Source of the DNA: Cannabis sativa
Taxonomy: Eukaryota; Streptophyta; Magnoliopsida; Rosales; Cannabaceae
Reading direction: 5' to 3'
DNA: 64,000 bases
Assembly: GCF_029168945.1 (NCBI RefSeq)
Contig: NC_083601.1
Location: 30,431,660 to 30,495,659 of the forward strand
Each line of letters begins with the position of its first letter. The first letter of the stretch is position 1. The notes under the pieces were generated by a model. That model searched no databases. It saw only the letters and a list, made by a program, of their open reading frames with translations, and was not told the origin of the DNA. Of the stretch, positions 1-15,967 are shown piece after piece. The position numbers and the translations under genes were made by a program.

Positions 1-3000
1 TACTTGTTCTCAAGCCATTTACATCAACGGTATTCAACAAACGGTATGTAATTGATCATTTTATTTGTTTTCTGTTTGGATGGTGGGAAAATTTGGGAAA
101 GAAAGTAATGAAAGTTTCAATACCAAATTAATATGTTTGAAAATTTTCACATGGGCTTTTGTTTTTTTCTTGAATTTTCTCACGAAACACGCTGTATGTT
201 GCGTGTGAATCACTGACAATCATGCATTTCTTTAATTGTTTATCTATGGAAACATTATTGGTGTTTCTTTACTCCGTTGAATTTGAATATATGTATTGAT
301 AACTTTCAATCCAACTAGAAGATAAAGAGATATATATTTTTCTTCTTTTTAATAATTAACTATCACAGTCATTAGTTGTTGATAAAATAAAAACAACTTT
401 TGTTTTGGAGTGATATTATTTCATTTGTCCTTTTTGCAAAATCTGAATTTAATTTCATCATTCAAAGGTTGAATTTTTAAAGCTTATTGTTGATGTATTT
501 GTATTTTCGGAGATGCCCGTTGTTTGTTGATAATATTTGTATTTTAGGAGCCTTCTGGAAATATCAAAATTAACAAATAATTGAGTTTGTTAGTTTCTGA
601 ATAATTAATATTTTGTTCAACATTTGTTCCTGTTAGAATAATTATGAAAGGATTGAATTGACCCAGTGAGATTTAGTTTGGGCTAATGTAAATATAATAA
701 TTTATTAATTATGTTACTGCAATAATCTAGTAAATGAAGACCAGTAAATTAGCCAGGTAAATAGTAAATACTAAGAACTCTGGGTTTAAACAATTTTGAA
801 CTATGGTTGCTCTAGATAGTCATATGGGGATCAGTACGTAACTTCTACCAGAAATAAAAGGAAATTTAATTGTAATGATAAGCTGAGGTTTTGCTTTTGC
901 ATAACTCATTTTTAGAATAAAAAAAATGTTTTAATTCATATTTATTACCTCAGAGAGCAAAATTGATGCTCATGGAAAAATTATGTTGTTTGTAGATTGT
1001 TGGAATTTTCAAGATGGTGGTGCTTCCACTTCTTGGTCAGCTTGCTGATGAGCATGGACGTAAACCATTGCTCATTCTAACAGTGTCAACAACCATAATT
1101 CCATTTGGTATGTTTATTCTGGATTATAACATAACACTATGAAGAAATTAAGAAATTTCTATGAGTGTAATTTGTGATTGTTTGTTCACGAGCCATAGAC
1201 ATCATCTTATTTCAAAAGGCTGTTTATTCGAATTACATTATTCTTTTTGCTTCTTTCTATGATTAATTATATTTTAAATATGGTTTTGTTAAATATCTCT
1301 TGCAGCATTGCTTGCTTGGAATCAATCTAAGGAATTTGTGTATGCTTACTATGTGCTTCGAACGATTTCATACATCATCAGTCAAGGGAGTATTTTCTGC
1401 ATTGCTGTTGCTTATACAGTAAGTAACTTCCTTATCGATTGGCAAAAACTTTAATAACAGCAAATGTTGAAATTTGACATTGCCTTTTTTCGCCCATTAG
1501 GCAGACGTTGTTAGTGATGGTAAGAGAGCTGCAGTCTTTAGTTGGATCACAGGTCTCTTTTCTGCAGCGCATGTTTTGGGAAATTTTCTGGCACGTTTCC
1601 TTCCAGAGGGATACATTTTTTTGGTAAGAACCTATTACTTGCTTTGGTTTCAGCCAATTCTATCTTATTTCTCTCCTCTTTAATCTTAGACCTCTTAACT
1701 TAAGCTTTCTTGATTCAGGTTTCAATAACTCTGTTGATCTTTTGTCCGGTTTATATGCAACTGTTTTTGACTGAGACGGTGAAACCAGCTCCTAAGAGTG
1801 ACAAGGATTCAGCTTGTCTGACCAAGACACTTATGGTTGTCAAGAAACGATTCGTAACAATGAGAGATTCTGCAACCTTAGTAGTGAGCAGGTAAATTTT
1901 GTGGACCTTACCAGAAGTTTTCTCAGTTATGTACATTCACTCCCTTGCTAACAACTTCACTTTTTCTTTTTCTTACATTGCAGTCCAACACTTAGGAGCA
2001 TTTCTCTGGTTTCTTTCTTCTATGAGTTGGGAATGTCAGGAATCAGCAGTGTTCTGCTGGTATGTTTTTTCAATTACAATAAAAGACTAAGGATAACCAA
2101 ACATTATCTACATTAATTATTCCAAACGAAAGGAATTGATCCACTTTTGGAGGACAAGTTCATTAATTTGATCCACCCTTGTAGCTAAAAAGAGCTTTAC
2201 TCCATTTTTAAAGGATAGAACTTCAACATTATTGGAATATGGGTTCAACAAGTAAAATGCGAGTTGAATGAGGGTTTATGATACCTGCCAAACATGGGAT
2301 TGTTACAACTTTGTACTATTTTTACTTTTCCCTTTTCAAAATTACACATTTGCATAAGTTTAGTCTTTGCAGTAATTAGATTAGAGTAATTCGTCCTTTG
2401 CAAATGCTATTATAACTAATGATTTTGAAACATATTTTGTGTCCTGTTTATTTCAATGAATTGAAATCCTATTACTACAATTTGTGCAGTACTATCTAAA
2501 GGCAGCTTTTGGCTTCGACAAAAATCAGTTCTCAGAAATTTTGATGATGGTTGGTATAGGTTCTATTGCTTCTCAGGTATGTTTCCTTATGGAGCTTATT
2601 ATCTCAAATTGTTTATTCTACAAAAGTTCATACATATGTCATGGTTTGGATTGATATTTCTCTCACCTCACTGCATTTAATATTTTTTCTCACAAGATGG
2701 TCATATAAAAATCTATGCAAAAGTTGAAAAACCAGTTCTCATAGTCTTACCCTTGACTAAGAAAGTAGTATTCACAATATCATTTTTTTAACGGTCTTCT
2801 AATCTCTTAGGTGAATTATTAATGTGTCATAAGCATTTAAACTCATCTATATAACCTTTCAAGATCATGCTTAGTCCAATTATTATGCATTTTTTGAATG
2901 AAAGATTTGGGTTTTTGATGTGCCTCCCAGATGGTGCTGCTTCCACTAATGAATCCATTGGTTGGAGAGAAAGTAATATTGTGCATGGCCTTACTTTCTT

Positions 3001-4519
3001 CAATAGCTTATGTAAGCCACCCTATTAAATTATTCTCATTTCTCCACTAAAAGGAAAAAGAAATAATCTAATGATGCTTTTTAACATGCAGGCATTACTC
3101 TATGGTTTGGCTTGGGCAACTTGGGTAAGCACTGTGAACAACTTGATAAAAATATTAAACAAGATCTATTTTGAAAAGTAGAGATTTAAAAGACCAATCA
3201 ACAAAGAGGCCTAGTCAAAAGGAACAGTTTATTTTCTTCAACAAATCATGCTTGACTTAAATTCTTCCATGAAAAGATCCTTGGAAATTTGCAGCCTTAT
3301 AACATAGTTGATAAAAAATTTCTGTTAATAAAATAAGGGTTTGATTGGTTTGTGATTCAAAAATTGTGTTTTTTAAAAATGTGTTTTGGAAACAAAAATT
3401 TAAATTTTGTAAGTGAAAATTTGTTTTTAAATATGTGATTGGTTGTAGTGTGATTTTAATGTTTTTGAGTTTTAAAAAATTGAATGTGTGATTGGTTGGG
3501 AATCTCAAAATAAAAAAGTAAGAGAATAATTGGAGAGCTTTTGGATTCAATGATTTGAAAACACAAAAAACATAAAAATAGTGTTTTCATTTTTTAGCCT
3601 AAAACTCAAAATAGTATTCAAATTTTGTTTTTGAAAACACTTAACCAATCAAGAATTCTTAGGTGGACCCCCACCATTTTAATTTTCAAAAACATAAAAT
3701 GGTTTTCAAATCCTAAACCAATCAGACCCTAATTGTCTGGGAATAATGAAAGTAATTATCATATTGCAGGTGCCTTACTTAAGTGCTTCATTTGGAGTTA
3801 TCTATGTTCTTGTGAAACCTGCTGTAAGTGGTTTTTTGTTTTTTCTTATATTAATGTTGGTTCGACTATGAAAATATGTTTGTTCAATAATTTTGCTGTC
3901 AAATTCTCAATATGCAGACTTACGCAATTATTTCAAAAGCATCGAGCTCAAGCAATCAGGTTTGTTCCCAAAGTGCATGAAAAATCATGAACTGACACTG
4001 ATTATAGAAGAGATGCAAGTCTTTTACTTCCATTCTCTAAATATACTCTATTCTTCTCTTTTTCAGGGGAAAGCACAGGGATTTGTTGCTGGTGTACAAT
4101 CCATAGCGAGCTTGCTATCGCCACTCGCTATGAGTCCACTGACTTGTGAGATTGTTTAATCTTTTTTCTCTTTTCATTATTAATGTTTCACTTTCAAAAA
4201 TTTGGATTTTAGTTCTTTTATTGACTTGTGGTAAATTAATCAAATATCAGCGTGGTTCTTATCTGAAGATGCACCTTTCAACTGCAAAGGCTTCAGCATA
4301 GTAGTTGCATCCATTTGCATGGTAATAATACTAAACTCTTCTTTCTCCTCATAAGTTAATGCTCTCTCATTTTCTTTTGCTTTTCTAATGTTAATTCTTA
4401 TTTTTTTTATGCTATTTTTTTTTCAGGTAATATCATTCTGTTATGCTTGTCTGATAGAAACTGAAAAAATGTCAAGCCATGAATCAGAGGATGACATTGA
4501 AAGACCCCTTCTAACTTGA
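1..4519 (+). CDS. MFS transporter, HIAT1/tetracycline-resistance-like (5' end outside window)
   Basis: This is a membrane transporter of the major facilitator superfamily; the substrate is not known. Coding exons I can join in frame are 1-43, 996-1107, 1306-1418, 1501-1623, 1719-1891, 1984-2059, 2490-2576, 2931-3011, 3092-3124, 3770-3823, 3918-3959, 4067-4145, 4251-4321 and 4427-4519, all with GT-AG junctions, giving 392 residues to a TGA stop. Exon 2 carries the MFS loop motif [13 protein letters not shown], followed by hydrophobic helices. The Arabidopsis homologues (At2g16970/At2g16980 group) are about 410-460 residues, so the first tens of residues lie to the left of the window. The C-terminus is a short acidic tail ending ERPLLT. 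The 645 bp intron after exon 9 contains a MITE. Family assignment is sure; a specific function is not. Confidence 0.88.
3337..3729. mobile_element. Tourist-like (PIF/Harbinger) MITE in an MFS intron
   Basis: A 393 bp element starts GGGTTTGATTGG and ends with the reverse complement of GGGTCTGATTGG. The terminal inverted repeats match at about 19 of 21 bases. It is flanked by TAA at 3334-3336 and TAA at 3730-3732, the 3 bp TSD of the PIF/Harbinger group. The interior is made of imperfect inverted repeats and has no coding capacity. It lies wholly inside the intron between exons 3092-3124 and 3770-3823 and does not touch the splice sites. Confidence 0.75.
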
Positions 4520-4744
4520 GTGAGGGTCGAGTAAAAATAAAGAAAAAGAAAAAGAAAAAGAAAAATATAATGTTCTTAGAGGGATGTTTGTGAATATAAT
4601 GACATACCTCAGAATTTTGTAATGATATGTGTTGTATATTAGCGCAAATGAGTTTTGGCTCTTCTTCTCTTTTCTTTTTCTCCTTCGAAAGTGTAATTTT
4701 TATATCGATAGAGAAAAAAAATATATATATCATTTTTTTAGAAG

Positions 4745-5045
4745 CATTTTTTTTTTTAAAAAAATAAAATCATCATTTTATTAAACGATTAAATCAGTTA
4801 CCAAACAAGGCAACAACTCAACAGGAACATTGTTCAAGTTGAAACGAGAATCAAGGTGGGATATAGCTGCTCTCGCAAAAGAGTGAGCAACTATATTTTG
4901 CTGATCGCTTTACAAAATAAAAGGAAATATTACGCAAATCATGAAATAAAATTTTACATTCACTAATCACTTTGCCAACACATTGAAACCATGGACATAG
5001 AGCTTCGCATAGCTTGAACAACCGAGAACAGTCGATTTCTTTATC
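4745..5045 (-). mobile_element. LINE (L1-type) 3' fragment, RNase H end
   Basis: Read on the minus strand, this is the C-terminal RNase H part of a plant LINE ORF2. The stretch FYFVKRSA, one frame break, then NIVAHSFARAAI matches the usual pattern in which the domain's VAHxLAR motif follows a VxRxxN segment. The frame ends at a stop at 4781-4783 and is followed by an AT-rich 3' UTR and a homopolymer run near 4747-4758 that looks like the old poly(A) tail. It is 5' truncated and dead. It lies about 230 bp downstream of the MFS stop codon and may affect that gene's 3' UTR. Confidence 0.65.
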
Positions 5046-5894
5046 TCAATAGAAAATGGGATGTTATATATTTTTTTTGGATGGAAAATATAAATCTCTT
5101 AATTAATAAATAGTTTATCTTATAACAAATGTAATGTGAATGAAAAAAAAAATTCCAAATCAACCAAGCCACATGCAATTAGATTTTTTTTTTTAAAACA
5201 ATGAATATATACAACCTAAAAATCAAAAAATTAAGCATCAAAGACAATAAGAAAAGTTGTTTAATCTCAACTGTCTAAAAGAGCATGCACCTCTAATCTA
5301 TGTGGAGCTACAACCACATGCAATGCAATTATATTAACTTGTCTGATCTAAGACTAAATTGTTTCTTTCAAACACTGTCAACGACAATGACCACATTTTT
5401 TCAATTCCTACATGATCACCTCCACCAAAAATAAAATGAATCATTTTTGCATTACTATGCTTATTTGTATATACTTTTTTTTTAAATGTGCTTATTTGTA
5501 TATTATAAGTATAAAATGTCAACTTTTTTAAGTAAAACTTGGCAGTGAACTATGATATGCCTATTAAAATATGTATAATCTTACTATGAATAATATTTAC
5601 TATTGATAGAATTTAAGTATGGGATCTTACATGTTTTAAATACATATATAAAATCAGTTATTCAATTGCAACAATCAATATATGACAGTATATTGTCTTA
5701 ATAATTATTTTTTCTATCTCGTGAGTCGTGAGCTGTTGTTTATTGTCGTTTCTAATATATGTCGTTTGTTGAATGTATTGTCGTTTCTCTGCTTTGAATG
5801 ATAACAAAGTAAGCCGATTGGCTTTGGAGTTCATTTCTGTTCTGTTAAAGCTCTCCATGAAATGAAACCATAGAAAACTCAAGACAAGACAGCC
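5046..5894. other. Intergenic, upstream of ORRM1
   Basis: AT-rich spacer with several homopolymer A/T runs. The last roughly 100 bp before 5895 must hold the ORRM1 promoter and 5' UTR; I see no strong TATA box at a good distance. No gene is supported here. Confidence 0.5.
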
Positions 5895-8654
5895 ATGGAA
5901 GTCCTGCCTAACTCTTCTACCTCTCTCCTTTTACCCAAACATTTATTGGTCAAACCTCTTAAAATCCATACTCCACTCCTAAACCCCTCTAAAAACCTTA
6001 AATTCCCCAACTCACTCAATAAGAACAACTCTTTTAATCTTTCGTCTTCTTCTTCTTCTTGCTCCTTTTCTTCGTTCACTTCTTGCATTAGTTTCTCTTC
6101 CAGAACAGCTGCAACTACAACATCAACATCAACATCAACGACACCTTCCACTTCTGCCACTTCAGACAAACGACATTGGATGGTGCTCATGGAAGCTCCT
6201 CCAGAGGAAGTCAGTTCGAGAACAGAGGTTCTAGATTACTACGTCAAGACCCTCGAACGAGTTTTGGGCAGGTGGGTTCTTCTCCTGTTTGTGTCCCCCT
6301 TGAGTAGCTTAGTTCACTCCAGTTTTTTAATTACTTTGTTTTTAAAGTAGGTTTGGACTAAATTCTGATATATTACAGTGAAGAAGATGCTCAAATGTGT
6401 ATTTATGATGCTTCTTGGGACACCCACTTTGGGTTTTGCTGTGACATTGATGAAGACATTTCTCTTCAGCTCGCTAGTATGTTTCTAATCCTTAATTTTT
6501 CTTTAGATTACTGAGTGGACATTGGAAGTTGATGAGGTGTGGCTTAAATAATTAGTGTTGAGTGATCAAGTTTTTGTTTTTAATAAAAAAATGTGTATCT
6601 ATTGTAGGTTTGCCAGGGGTCTTATCCGTTAGGCCAGACCCAGATTTACATTCTGTGAAAAAGAATTATGATTCTTCAAATGTTCAACCAGAAAATTTTA
6701 ACAACTCAGAAATTGTAGAGACCCCTTTGTTTCCTATGGGGAATACTAAACATTGGGTTGTTAGTTTGGACAAGCCTGGGATTGGGGTCGTTACAAAAGC
6801 TCAGATGGTTGATTATTATGCACAGATACTAACAAAGGTTCTGGGAAAGTGAGTGTTAAATGTTTTGATGTTGATGTATTTTGCTTATTTTCATCAATTT
6901 GTTCCTCTTGCTCTGATAGTGGAATCACATGTTTGTTATGTATTTAGTGAAAAGGATGCACAAATGTGTATTTATCACATTTCCTGGCAGTCCAACTTTG
7001 GATTTTGCTGTGAACTTGACGAGCAGTGTGCTCGGGAACTAGCTAGTGAGTCTTGTTTTTCCTTGTTAATTTTATCGTCCACATTGGGATAATGGCATAC
7101 TTATAACTTGGGGGCAAAATACCCTTCATGGTGCAGGTGTTCCTGGTGTTCAATCTGTCCTGCTAGATCAAAATTTTGGATCAGATAATAAAGATTATGG
7201 AGGTATTTCTCTCATTAATGATTCTATGTGGTTTGTAAGTTATAAATTTTTTCCTTGTGGAATCTTTGTGGTTTCAACCCGATGTTTGATTCTGATACCA
7301 CTTGCATCTTTGGAGTTATTGGGATACGGATGTTGTCATGAATAACTAGCTTACTCCTGTATGTCTTTCGGGGTTTATTGTCATTTGTCAATAGCATTTT
7401 ATATTTTCTCGAGTGAAATATGCTATAATATGATGATTTGGTGCTCTTAAAACTTGTACAAGAATTATAAATATGCCATTATAGTTTGGTTATTCCTTCT
7501 TGCAGGAAAGTTATTTAAAAGATGGGAAGTCATTTGCGAGTATTTGACAGCCTTCTGAACAGAAATTATGTTTGAAATAAACAGAAATTGATTTTATAGT
7601 GTTCTATAATGTATTAACTTTTCACCAGATTTTCTTGGTAGTATGAGATAGACATTACATTTCACAATGAGTCGTTTTGTAAGGCCAAGCATTTTTGGTT
7701 CACAAAGAAAATAGTGAACATGGAAAAATTGACCCTGTTTTAGTTTCCCTTGCATTTTCTTTTAGAAATTAGTTCAGTCACTTTCATTCGTATCTTATTT
7801 CACACTTACTATTTAACACTTACCAGTTATTTCCTTTGTGTAGTAAACTCTTTCCTCTTCTTTCAGGCCTACAGAGCTCTACAAGTTCATCGTATTCTTC
7901 TGAAGAAAATCAAACAATACCTGTAAAAACAAAGAAACTATTTGTGACTGGTAATATTTTAAGTTGTAGTTTCTTTTTACTTTAAGATTCATTTGAATGA
8001 AAAAAAGGAATCCCGGCCTTGCTTTTCTCCAATTGGAGCACTAGTTCACAAGCTCCTGCAACATTTTTTCCTTATTGATTTGCTGAACATTGAGAATTGC
8101 TGGATGATCTTTATGTTGAAACAGGCCTGTCCTTTTACACATCTGAGAAAACCTTACGGGCAGCATTTGAAGGCTTTGGTGAGCTAGTGGAAGGTATTCC
8201 TTTTCTCCTCGAATTTCTTTTTGGCTTATAAGTATTCCTGTCACATTTTTGTTAGTATCTTCAGTTGATTAACTGCTTTCTTCAACAGTTAGAATAATCA
8301 TGGACAAGATTTCTAAAAGGTCAAAAGGTTATGCATTTATAGAGTACACAACAGAGGAAGCTGCTAGTGCAGCGCTCAAAGAAATGAATGGCAAGGCAAG
8401 TTCGGTAGACACTAATTTTATTTCTCTTAACAAATTTTGGACTATTCCTCATTGCTGTGATATTAAACTACAACAAAAGTAATTCAGTGCTTTCAACAAG
8501 AGTGAAGCTAAGGTGACATTTTAATTGCTGGTGGTGCTTGCAGATCATCAATGGCTGGATGATAGTTGTCGATGCTGCAAAGCCAAAGAGTAGCATTCCA
8601 AGATATGACCGAGGCCGAAGCAGATATTCAGGCAAGGGAAATGGAGAGAGGTAA
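5895..8654 (+). CDS. ORRM1: Organelle RRM domain-containing protein 1, chloroplast RNA-editing factor
   Basis: ORRM1 is a chloroplast C-to-U RNA-editing factor that works with PPR proteins. Exons: 5895-6271, 6379-6476, 6608-6848, 6948-7045, 7137-7202, 7867-7950, 8125-8193, 8289-8395, 8544-8654. These join in frame to 416 residues, compared with about 374 in Arabidopsis. Residues 1-90 are rich in Ser/Thr and basic, consistent with a plastid transit peptide. Two truncated MORF/RIP boxes follow, starting at KRHWMVLM (about 93) and KHWVVSLD (about 206). Each contains DAQMCIY and an FGFCC motif. A single RRM (about 317-394) has RNP2 LFVTGLSF and RNP1 KGYAFIEY. The double MORF box plus RRM order is specific to ORRM1. 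The intron after 8395 appears to use a GC donor. The 3' end converges on SKD1. Confidence 0.93.
8396..8543 (+). other. GC-AG intron in ORRM1
   Basis: The exon ends MNGK at 8395 and the intron begins GCAAGT rather than GTAAGT. It ends in CAG at 8541-8543, and the next exon reads IINGWMIVV. A GT donor exists 9 bp downstream (8405) and would add three in-frame residues inside the RRM. The GC donor gives the usual RRM spacing, so I prefer it. Confidence 0.65.
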
Positions 8655-9696
8655 TGCCAGGTTGAGGCTAAGTTATAGTCATTTATCTCCCATGTTGATG
8701 TCCTCCAGAATTTTGAACCTTTGTGTTTGTTAAATTATTATTAATGTCAAATGTATACATATTGATTCTAGTTGAGGCATTATAGGTTTAGGTTTAGGGA
8801 CATTCAAGCCAACTGCTACCATTCATATTGAATCAGTCAGTTTGTTTCTGGTTCAAGTAAATTTGACCATACAAGAACAACATATTGCACTTTCATTCCA
8901 CAAATATGTTTTGATATTTTTCAGTCCTGATTACATGTGTGTATCAGACAGTGCCAAACTTTTATCAACTATATGTGTATAAGTGTAGTAAAAGGTTGAT
9001 TCATTACACTATAAATTATTTGTCCATGTGGATTATGTTTCTTTAATTGGATAAAAGCTGCTCCAATTTACTGATGATAAAGTGACCAATTTCTACCGGA
9101 AAAGTTAATGATAATTGAACATCATGATAGAGAACATGAATTATTGAACTTTTGTGACTAACCAAACAATTATCTTTGATCACGTTTGAAAAATTAGATT
9201 AGATTGGATTAGCAATATAAGGAAAAAGAAAATATAGAATGAATGAGTTGATTATTTACCAGGAGAAATTAAATTGAGCATAAACATGAATACCCTTTAA
9301 AATGAGCAAAAGACATGAAGATGAGAGTTGGTTGATATTTTTTTTTTCTCTCCAATGGAGTTAATACTAGAATTATTTAAATTGTTGGATTATAACTATT
9401 TTATTCTATTCTCCAAACGTGACTTTAATTCTACAAAATTCATGTATGTATATAATATATGAGTTGCCTAAGGAAACTTGTGAAAAACTATCAAATCTAT
9501 AAACATCATTGTGCAAAACTGTACAACATACAGGGAGCCAAAAATAAAAAGAAAGTAGCACCTATATCTCGCACTTGTAGGCTAATACAACAAATTACTC
9601 CACATTTTAGGATTGTGTTCTAAATTACATAGTAATGTTATTGCTATTATGTTTGCACCCTTTGGTTGAAGCTTGTTTCCCAAGTCACAAAAACAA
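8655..9696. other. Convergent intergenic region (3' UTRs)
   Basis: This is the tail-to-tail spacer between ORRM1 (+) and SKD1 (-). It should hold both 3' UTRs and polyadenylation signals. It is AT-rich, and I see no ORF, inverted repeat or TE signature that I can support. Confidence 0.5.
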
Positions 9697-13017
<3,321 letters not shown>

Positions 13018-13350
13018 CTTTATTTATAACAACAAACAACACAAAAATCAAAAACCCACAAAAATAATTCGATCTTGGGTACAACTATACAGTTTCTCTA
13101 ATATAATTTGTCACCACAACCACCCAAACGAATTTCTTTCAGAAATCAATAAAATGATAAAAATGATCATGAAGTTTAAAAACATCAAAACTCAACAATT
13201 ATACATACCCCCAACCCAATACTGAAACCACCCACTAGTATACTATTCCAAAACAAATAAATATTACAAAATTAAGCATGCGTACGTATCAAATTACAAA
13301 CGAATTCAATCAAAATACAATTTAAAACTAAAATTAATAAAGAACAGACC
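13018..13350 (-). other. Probable 5' UTR intron of SKD1
   Basis: On the minus strand an exon-like segment (about 13500 to 13351) ends CTCAAG followed by GTCTGT. An AAAG acceptor lies directly before the start codon at 13017. A 5' UTR intron of about 333 bp whose acceptor abuts the ATG is therefore likely. This is inferred from splice-site appearance only. Confidence 0.45.
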
Positions 13351-13527
13351 TTGAGTTGGAGATCGATGAAGAGAGATCGTCAGCACCAAAATTGTGAAAG
13401 GCATAAAAGGAGCGTGTATGTGTTTTGTGACATAAGATTTTTTGTCAGAGAGAGTAATCTACCAATGAATTTTAGTCGGGTCTGTATCACAATTAGACTT
13501 TTTTTTTAGCCGAACGAGTTAAAAGTG

Positions 13528-13535
13528 TATTTATA
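13528..13535 (-). promoter_or_regulatory. TATA box of SKD1
   Basis: The minus strand reads TATAAATA, about 180 bp upstream of the proposed 5' UTR donor. This is the best TATA candidate for the gene. Confidence 0.5.
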
Positions 13536-13917
13536 GGTAATAAGATAATTAAGATTATATTAGCCGCCTTAATGGCTATTTTCAAGCTTAGGTTGTAAGC
13601 ATGCTAATTTAGTCTTCTATTTTTCTTTTTATTTGCTATATGACATGACAACAACACAGACTTTATAAAATAAAATACAAATTGTAATTTGGAAGAATAG
13701 GGACTTAAGATTAACAAATTAACTACTTGTATTAAATGATTTGATTCACACATTGAATTAATAAGTAGTGTATCTATGACAAAAGACATCTTTTTAATTA
13801 GCTTTATTAAATTTTTGGGTTTAAATTTTGTTTAGTTTATAGATCCTAATAAAAAGAAAATTTATATAGACAAAAGCAGATATACTATCCATGGATTCAC
13901 ACTGTAAAGTTTTTTTC

Positions 13918-13951
<34 letters not shown>

Positions 13952-14600
13952 TACACACAGGAAAGTTTGTGTCTAATTAAAATTCTTCCCGTGGAATAAT
14001 ATCAGCGAAGAATATCGGCTCATTCAAATAAATAAGACTCGGAAAATTGAGTGGCAAAAGTTCTAATATAAGAAAACTAAAGTTATTTATTTATTTATTT
14101 ATTGTGTGTCATGTGGCGGTGGATAGGTTAATATTCCACACATTTATTAATTAGGGATTAATGCATTTTAAAAAAATACCATTGCTATTGGAGACTAGAC
14201 AAATTAGAGGATGCTAAGTAACACTCATTTCTTGTAAAAATATTAGCAAAGATGAAGAAAATGTAATTTCAACATAGTTTCTAGATGGAAAGATTGAGTA
14301 TTATTATTGGATAATTTAAAGTGTTTAACACTATATTAAAGTGACACATTGTAAATAATTAATATTTTTAAAATTAAATATTAAATTATACCAATATCAA
14401 TATGTTATTGCTATTACTACTTGACAATTTAACTTGCCCTTAGCATTTTTGAGGAGTTATTGATCATGGCATGATAGATACACTATATATAGTTTACATT
14501 CAAACAAATATTATATAGTGTAGCAGTCCAAATAATAAATATTATTTCAACACTTGCTTACATGTTGAGGGGCACATTTATGTATTCAGAGTAAGAGAAA
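13536..14600. other. Intergenic AT-rich DNA with a T/A homopolymer
   Basis: No gene is supported. A run of T followed by a run of A at about 13911-13950 could be an old insertion scar or an assembly-sensitive homopolymer. Around 14171-14410 the text 'ttgctattgg' appears near both ends in inverted sense, suggesting a decayed MITE related to the one that follows. Confidence 0.4.
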
Positions 14601-14786
14601 GAGCATTGCTATTGGGTATCAGTGGTGCTTAGCACCTTTAAGGCGTGTCGCTTTACGATTGGCTAACGATACTCTTTAAAAGTTATTATATTAAATTATA
14701 TGGGACTCGATACTAAATTAGACCAATAGCGATATTGACACGTAGGATGGTGCTTGACACCACTGGTGCCTTTTAGCATTTCTCTA
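14601..14786. mobile_element. MITE-like inverted-repeat element
   Basis: The left end reads AGAGAAAGAGCATTGC. The right end, read in reverse, starts AGAGAAATGCTAAAAG. Both ends then share an AGTGGTG...AGCACC block. The roughly 40 bp arms are imperfect and I found no convincing TSD, so the superfamily is open. Confidence 0.45.
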
Positions 14787-15516
14787 CGAAAAACCATCAC
14801 ATTTACTACCAAATGATACCGCACAAAGAGGCTAAGTCCTAGGCCAAGGGAGCTTAAGGTGGACCGTACGTGGAGTGAGAGTTCTGGATTCTAAACCCAA
14901 ACAAATGTAGTTACAAAAAGAAAAAGAAAGGAGTATTATTAGGCTAGCTCCAGTACACCATCACTAAGTGATGCTTTAGGGATATTTTATAATAGTTTTT
15001 ACATTAAATCATGTACACAATACTTAAAGTTAATAATTTCACAAAGATATGATACATTATGTAGTACTAAACACTACTAATTGGCTTGAATCAAAAAAAA
15101 AAAACACTACTAATTGGCTTTTAGCATTTTTTGTAAGAATGAAGAGAGAGAGAGAGCGCTGACCCGGATCATTAAGCATATTATGTATAATCCTACACCT
15201 AACACTTTTGGGGCCATGTTTGGTAAAAAAAAAAATTAGAGAAGCTAACTTAATTGTGAAATTAGAACCAACCAACTTCACTAACAAATTGTGATCAAAA
15301 TTTTATTATTACATAATTATTATCTTTTAAATGATTGAAAGGTGATGCTCATGCATGTGAGAATTATTAAGATACTGTAGTTTCATTAATTAATTGTGAA
15401 ATTATTACTTGCCACATTGAGTAGTGAGGCTAGTATTGTTCACGTGCATATATATGCTGCTATTTATTGGGACACTTGTAAGTTGTAATGTGTACATATA
15501 TCTAATATTTAATATA
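14787..15516. other. Intergenic, nothing supported
   Basis: AT-rich spacer containing a short GA-rich run near 15141-15155 and A-runs. I see no gene or clear repeat structure. Confidence 0.4.
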
Positions 15517-15743
15517 GGGATATGATTTTGTCCCGTGATGTACTTTCACGGAATGTATTTCGTGGTACATTAAATGGGTTTCGGGGTACATTAAATGAGT
15601 GTCAGGGTACGTTTCTACTTTTTAACTCTAATTACTCCTAGATCAATCTCAACCGTCAGATCAAATAAGTCCCTCATCTGACGGCTGCCGTACATCACGG
15701 AATGCATTCCGTGAAATACAATGACGGGACAAAATCATATCCC
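15517..15743. mobile_element. MITE with 20 bp perfect terminal inverted repeats
   Basis: The 227 bp element begins GGGATATGATTTTGTCCCGT and ends with its exact reverse complement. ATATA flanks both sides (15512-15516 and 15744-15748), but in AT-rich DNA the true TSD could be shorter. Inner arms are also partly complementary. There is no coding capacity. It lies about 225 bp upstream of the GDSL start codon. Confidence 0.7.
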
Positions 15744-15922
15744 ATATATTATATAAATTTACATGATGAAATTCACTCTCATTTTCTTAGTTCGCCACCT
15801 AAGCTTGACTGGTTTACGAAATATTTATTTCAGTTAATAATTGTTGAACTAACCAAATCGACCATGGTTTAAAATATATAATATTCTAAACTTACATACA
15901 CAGTCACACACACACACATATT

Positions 15923-15930
15923 TATAAATA
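15923..15930 (+). promoter_or_regulatory. TATA box of the GDSL esterase gene
   Basis: TATAAATA lies 38 bp before the ATG at 15968, just after a CA dinucleotide run (about 15905-15919). This predicts a very short 5' UTR. Confidence 0.5.
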
Positions 15931-15967
15931 TATTTTCAATCCCGGCCTTTAAGCTGATCAGTCATTC

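Noticed and set aside
5879..6190. 103-codon ORF antisense to ORRM1 exon 1
   Set aside because: It is the reverse reading of the Ser-rich transit peptide region; its acidic and valine-rich content has no family features.
14171..14410. Second MITE like that at 14601
   Set aside because: Shared 'ttgctattgg' text only; I could not define ends or a TSD.
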